This document shows, piece by piece, positions 1 through 6,400 of a stretch of 6,681 nt of DNA. Position 1 is the stretch's first letter; each line of letters begins with the position of its first letter. The notes below the pieces were generated by a model. That model saw nothing but the letters and a program-made list of their open reading frames with translations. It was not told the DNA's origin and searched no databases. The DNA is taken from the NCBI GenBank assembly GCA_905192625.1, contig CAJJLI010000114.1:1-6681 (forward strand), given 5' to 3'. Made by a program: the position numbers and the translations under genes. The stretch comes from an uncultured Clostridium sp. Its GTDB lineage: Bacteria > Bacillota > Clostridia > Lachnospirales > Lachnospiraceae.

Positions 1-1
1 A

Positions 2-409
2 ATTTCGTTAACAGAAGGTACTGAGTTTGTGTCTGGAAATAATGTAAGAACAGTAAATGGTTCCGATGTAAATTATGATTATCCTACCTTTCATGTGGAT
101 CTTCCAGTAGGCTTTTATGAGGTGGCAATCGTACAAGGTTCCGATGATGAGGATACAGTGAATGGTGCTTATGTAGAAGGAAATATGTATTCTGTACGAT
201 GGAGTACAGAAGGATTTTCAACCTCTTTTGCTGAACCAAGTAAGTCAAGTTACATTGTAACTCCAAAAGGAACAAATAAGGAAAGTAAAGTTTTAACGGC
301 AGTAGCAGATGGAACACTAACGATTCAGTTAGCAACTTCTTTGGATGATGCCGGGAATTCAGGAATCGTCTCAGTTCGTTCAATTTCAATTACAAGAGTT
401 GCGTCCAAT
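2..409 (+). other. GBD1: galactose-binding-like beta-sandwich, N-terminally cut by window edge
   Basis: Residues 1-136 are the C-terminal part of a beta-sandwich like the one that precedes the catalytic domain in YesT/YxiM-type esterases (possibly the beta-agarase/YxiM galactose-binding-like family). The repeat signature Asp-hydrophobic-Pro-x-Gly-x-Tyr is at D33-L-P-V-G37-F-Y39, in the strand reading FHVDLPVGFYEV. Alternating strands follow, ending in VRSISITRV just before esterase 1. The opening strand, which in the other copies resembles FDFG, should lie upstream of the window. The module probably binds sugar or packs against the esterase; it has no catalytic residues that I can see. Confidence 0.7.
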
Positions 410-3400
410 GTAGAGGCCTCAGTAAGTCCAACCTTACGTTTCATTGGTGATTCTACAGTGGCAACATATCCTCCAGAGGATGGGAATGAATGGACACCAA
501 TACCGGAACGTACTGGATGGGGCTCGGAATTTGCTATGGGCAGGTTTATGAGTGATAATGTTGTTTTGGTAAATAAAGCAGTAGCTGGAAGTTCAATTAA
601 GAGCTATTTGGCGGATGGTTACTATAATGATTTCTTTTTGACTGCAAGACCAGGGGATACCGTTATTATTGAAGGTGGTATTAATGATAGTGCAGCGGGA
701 AGACGTTATTCAGATTCCACTTCCTATGAAGCATATTTACGATATTTTATAGAGTCTTGTCAGACCTTTGGGCTTGATGTTGTATTAAGCTCAGGCACAA
801 GTTCTGGTACTATTTACACAGATGTGATGGTTAAGCTAGCAGGTGAGTATGAAGTAACTTATATTGATTTGTTAGGTGAGTATAATACTTATAAAAACAA
901 GTTATCTTCAACAGCACAAGGGGACTTAACCGTTGACGGAACACATCTTGCAAGAGTAGGCGCAGTTTTAGCAGCGCAGATTGTAGCAGGTCATTTAGCG
1001 GAGATTGAAGGATTATCGATTACTGGATTGGTGAAACCACAATCAATTAACAGTAATATGCCAACGGCAATTGTAAGTGGCGTGAATGTAAAGGCTCAAA
1101 CTAGGAATAGCATCACCTTATCTTGGAATATTGATGAAGAGACCTTATACCAACCGGATCAATTAATTACAAGATTTAATATTTATCGAAAAGAGAAAGG
1201 TGTTGCTGAAAGTAGTTATATAAAGGTAGGTCAATCACGCGCGTATGTTTCGGCTTCAATGACCGCACCAAAATTACAAGCCACGTTGGAATCTCCTATT
1301 TCAGGTGAATATGATTATGCAGTGTCTGTTGTCGGCTTAGTTGGAGAAGGACAAAAATCTGAACGTATAACAGTAAAAGAATTTAAACCAGATACAACGT
1401 ATCAGTTATTAGAACTTATCGAGCGATATGAAGAACAGATGTATGATTCCACTCATTATACTGCACAATCTTATATGAATTTGATGACTGCATTGTATCG
1501 TGCGACATCTGCGTTAGAAAAAGGTGCGACAGAAAGTGAATTAATAGAAGCACTTGAAGCAGTAAATACAGCTGTAGATGGATTGATACGAGTAAATAAA
1601 GTAGCTATGGAAGAAGATTTTGAGTCGGAAGTAATCGGTTCTAAATGGGGTACAACTGGACATCAGTTACTTTCTGTTATTATGGAAGAAGACGGAAATC
1701 ACTTGGCCAATGCTTATGTAGAAGCAGCAGGGACAAGACAGATTAAGAAAGAGATTACTGGTGTAGCGTCAGAACTACTGTCAGTTGAATTTGAGTGGTA
1801 TCCTGGACAGCCAGATCGAAGAAACTGTACGGAGATTCAGTTTGGTGATGCAAAGGGAGTTTATTTCTCATTAAAGACTTCAAACAATGGTCATATTGGT
1901 TATGTAGTAGGAGCATATGATCCAAATTCAACCACATATTTGACCGGCGATGGCTTCCATGCTAAAAATACACAGGCAACGGATTGTGGACTTTCAAATG
2001 AGGTATGGTATAACGTAAGAATTGTCTTTGATTATAAGAATCATACTGCAGATATATATTTTGTACCTAGAGATGATGAGTCATTACCTTCTAAGATTAT
2101 TAAGGGAATAGAAATTTCCAAAGAAGCGAGTCAGCTATCACTTATGAATTTTCTATGCATGCGTGGAAAACAGGACAATGGAACATCAAATGATTTATCT
2201 GTACTATGGGATACATATTTAGATAACTTTGCTATTTATTATACGAATCAAAAACAGGATGTAAATCTAGCAACGTTATATGATGCAAAAGCGGAATATT
2301 TAGAAAAAATTGCGAACCTCTCACAAGATAGTTTGAGCGCAGACGTATTTGTAAGAGCCAATATTGCAATAAAGCAATTAGTAAATAACATTGGTTTTAT
2401 AACACAAGAGGATGCAAATTATTTAGCATCTGTTATGAAAGATGCAGTGCAAGCAATTCCAGCGCAAGTTAATGTAAAAGCGATTACCCTTCCTACGGAA
2501 CTAAGTATCACAGCAGGTTTATCACAAACAGTAGTTGCACAACTTAATCCAGTCGATGCGAACGAAGCATTAATTTGGAGTAGTGCAAATGAAGAGATTG
2601 CAGTGGTATCCTATGATGGTAAGACAGCCGTGATTCGTGGCGTGAAAGAAGGTAGAACAGAAATTACGGTACGCAGTCAGAGTAATGTGAGCGCAGTGGT
2701 TAAGGTAAATGTAGTAGGAAATGCGTATCTTTTTGGTAATCTACAAAGCATAACAGCAGATTCTTCCTATGCAAATGGAGTTGGATTTAACAATTTCACC
2801 TATAAGACAGCGGCGAATGGTTGGGTAGATGGTATTTACTATCCAAGAAAATTAACCAAGGAAGCAGGATCAAGCTATGTTAATAAACAAGAGTCTGCAA
2901 ATGATTATTTAGCGATTAATAGTGTAGTATGGTCTGAAAATGGAGGAGATAGAGACGAAGATATTATCGTGTATGAAAATACATCCGCTTTTGATTTAGA
3001 TTTAGCACATGGAAATTATACGGTAAGTGTAAACTTTATCAATCCGACCAAAAATGCGATGAATGTTATTGTTAAAGCAGAGGATATTACGCGTTACTCC
3101 AGTGGAGATCATAAAGATACAGAACTTGCAAAGGCAACGATTTTAGCAGGTCAGACTAAGACAGTGTCCTTTGATATTGCATTGATGGATGATTCTTTAA
3201 CACTTCGTTTTGAACAGGATGGAGTTGCTAATTCCTTCAATAATGCATCAGTAAATACAGTTTATGTAAAGAGTGTCAGTGTTGTAGCACTTGAGGAGGA
3301 GAAAACAGAAGAAGTGCCAACTGTTTATATACTTGGTGATTCTACGGTTCAGACTTATACAAGAGCAAATTATCGTACTGGCTGGGGGCAGGTATTTTAT

Positions 3401-6400
3401 ACAGCATTATCTGGTGCGACGGAATCCTCTATTATAGAAGAAACAAGTGAAGGATATGCTTATTATAAAACGGACTTGGCAGCAGTGAAAAATTATGCAA
3501 GAGATGCAAGAAGTGCTAAATCATTCTTACAGGAAGGACGTTTGAATGAAGTTCTCTTAAATGTTAAGAAAGGCGATTATGTTTTGGCACAGTTTACACA
3601 TAATGATTCGAATACAGCAAGACCAAATCGCTATCTAAACACAGAAGACTTTAAGAACTATTTATTCAACTATAAGAAAGCAGTCGAAGAACGGGGTGGA
3701 ACGTTTGTATTAGTGACACCAATTGTAATTAATGCAATTGAGGATGGTAAATGGGATCATCGTTTTGAATCCTATCGCCAAGCTATGATAGAATTAGGAT
3801 TATCAGAACAGATACCTGTACTAGATTTGATGGGAGCAAGCTATTCCTTAGTAAATGAAATGGGACAGTCAGCTGTGAACACACTTAAAATGTATATGTC
3901 GGATACCGTTCATTTACAAAAAAATGGTGCAATGATGTATGCGCAGTTGCTTGCGAATTTAATAAATTCCTATGATACGGACAATCAATTAATGACCTTA
4001 AAGGCTGCGTTAAAGAAAGTAGATGCATCGGTTATTTTTGATCAAAGTAAGGTGAGTGTGCAGCCTCAAAAATCAATTGCGCTTACATATAAAAAAGTAG
4101 GATTGGATGGAAAGCGAGTAACTTATTATTCCTCGAATCCATCGGTTGCAACCGTAGATGCAAATGGAGTTGTTACTGGTGTTAGCAAGGGAGAAGTGGT
4201 TATAACGATCAGTATTGCGAATGGAGCGGATACTGCCACGACAGATTGTACCGTATATACAGATTATTGCTATGTAACGGTAGATGAGCAAACAACCAAT
4301 ACATATGTGTCGAGTCGTTCCATGATAGAAGCAACAACAAGTCATATGACTTCAGAGAACAATGAAAATGATGAACTTTCATTATTATCATTGGCGGAAA
4401 CTAAAAATGTTGTGGTAGATCCAGATGTGACGGTAGAAGATATGGATACACAGGCAATTTTAAAATTTGACTTCGGAAATAAGGTTGGGTTTGCTGCAGG
4501 CTACATACCAGTTACAAATGGAAAGTATACAAAAGAAAGTGGATATGGATTCACCAGTGATAATACTAATATTAATTTTAGTAGCTTATCAACGGGGGTA
4601 GCTCCAAAGGATGATGCAAGCGATGATGATGTTGCACTTTACACTGCTTGTCAAGACGCAGTAAGAGCTGAAGAGTTGGAGTTTGTAGTTGATGTACCAG
4701 CAGGTACTTATATGGTATCGTTGTACACGAATGTAAACTGGAATTTACCAATATATCAGGCTAGTACATATACGATTAATGGTTACTCCGTAGGTGGCAT
4801 TGTAAGTGTAGAGGCTACAACGGATAATATTGCAAAGAATGTTAAGGTTACTTTATCAGAACCTGGTCAGATTGTAATTCATGGTATCAATAAAGGAAAA
4901 TTAGCAATTTTTAATGCCTTGGTTATTAGTAAATATGTGCCAGCAGTAAAGACATTTAATGACGTAGCATGGAATGATGTAAAAAATGCAGGTGCAAGAT
5001 TAAATATTAAACTTGGCTTACTTGAGGATACAGTTACTCCTTTCGATTTTGATACTTCTTTAATTACAAAGATGATAGCTATGAAGCGTGCTTTAAAAGT
5101 TGTGAAAGGGATGCCTGTTGCTGATTATACAACTGGCAATGAAGCAATGGTAAAAGCAGCAGAAGTTATAGAAAACAAGATGTTATATACTGAAGTATCA
5201 ATAGCAAGACTAGAGGCTGCAATGCTAGAATTACAGGCAGTAATTGACTCATTAGAAATCGTAGATGCGTCGGTTAATTCTGCTATATCTACAATCGATT
5301 ACTGGCTTGCAGGGGTAAATACAGAGGGTATGACAGAACCTTATAATTTGTATGTTGACTTTGATGTTCTATCTTCTACAGTTAAATATCAAACAGATGG
5401 ATATACTTCTGTTTTAAATACTTCCATGTACACTTCTGAGTTGGGATTTGGTCTTATAAAAGCAAGTGAAGGACGAAATCGTGGAACTGGAAATAGCTTA
5501 CTAGATGACTTTGTAATGAATACATCTTTCTTGGTAGATATTCCAGCGGGAAGTTACTTCATAAGAGCACTTTGTGGTGACTTGATGGTAGGATGTAATA
5601 ATACATCTGTATTTAACATTTATGATGTTACTACGAATGAAGTATTGGTCGCAGACGCTTCAACAAGTTCGCTAGGAGAACAAACGTCAAGTTTAGATAT
5701 GGGATTTGAAGTGAAGGAAGATACACAAATTAGAATTGAAGTAACAGGCAGATTAAATGCACTATATGTGGAACAGATGGTTGGTACAACTGTGGCAGAA
5801 ATTGATATGTCAGAACTAGTTGGTTTAGTGCATACAATTGAGGCTGCAGGGATAATTGAAACGGAATACACAATCTCTAGTTATCAAGCATTGGTAATTG
5901 CATTGGATAAAGCGAGAGAAGCGATTGATAAAGGTGTATCTTATGTTCAAGAATACGAAGCCTTATTAAATTCTTTAAGAATGGCCTATGAAGGTTTAAA
6001 AGTAAGAGAAGTAGCAAATGAGATTCTTATTGACTTTGGTACGGAAACATCAGAAGTATCTACGGTTTCTAAGTTTGAAGGAGATGGAGGAATTTCTACC
6101 TTAGGAACAAATGTATTGCAGGGACTTGGTACAATGGTCTATATGGAAAACTCACTTGACAATGGACAACATTTTGGGTTTGACCGAGTAATGCCAGCAA
6201 ATGAGACTTCTTCTGGAGGCGCTTATTTTAGAGATTATGTTTATAGTAAAGGGGGAACTCCATACACATTCTATGCAGATATGCCGGTTGGAACTTACTA
6301 TGTATATGTATATACAGGTGATAAGCTATCCAATAATACAACAAAATTATATTTTAATAATGGAGAAGAAGTAATTACAACGAACACTGCTGTTGAAGTA

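Noticed and set aside
84..389. Minus-strand open frame of 101 codons
   Set aside because: It is antisense to GBD1, starts with TTG, has a Leu/His-rich composition unlike a real protein, and no ribosome binding site stands out. It is a shadow of the plus-strand gene.
1755..1937. Minus-strand open frame of 60 codons
   Set aside because: It lies antisense to the LamG-like module, has no recognisable motif, and the plus-strand reading is continuous through it.
3294..3316. AGGAGG followed by a GTG codon at the start of esterase 2, a possible internal translation start
   Set aside because: The 14-base gap is longer than usual, and the string is explained by the Glu-rich hinge L-E-E-E. No ATG is nearby and no break in the frame suggests a separate gene.
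3918..3924. Run of seven A just after catalytic His1304, considered as a slippery or phase-variable site
   Set aside because: Such runs are common in AT-rich coding DNA. The frame is intact and the following residues fit the family, so nothing supports frameshifting.
4073..4391. Two overlapping minus-strand open frames (about 90 and 60 codons)
   Set aside because: They are antisense to BIG2-like domain 2 and the linker, in competing frames, rich in Cys/Ile/Tyr or His/Leu. The plus-strand reading shows a clear domain, so these are shadows.
4946..5272. Possible dockerin or SLH anchor in helical module 3
   Set aside because: No D-x-N-x-D-G calcium loops and no SLH signature residues are visible; the segment reads as plain amphipathic helices.
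5620..5871. Minus-strand open frame of 83 codons
   Set aside because: It has a GTG start and a Ser/Thr/Val-rich composition that mirrors the plus-strand codons of GBD4. No supporting signal.
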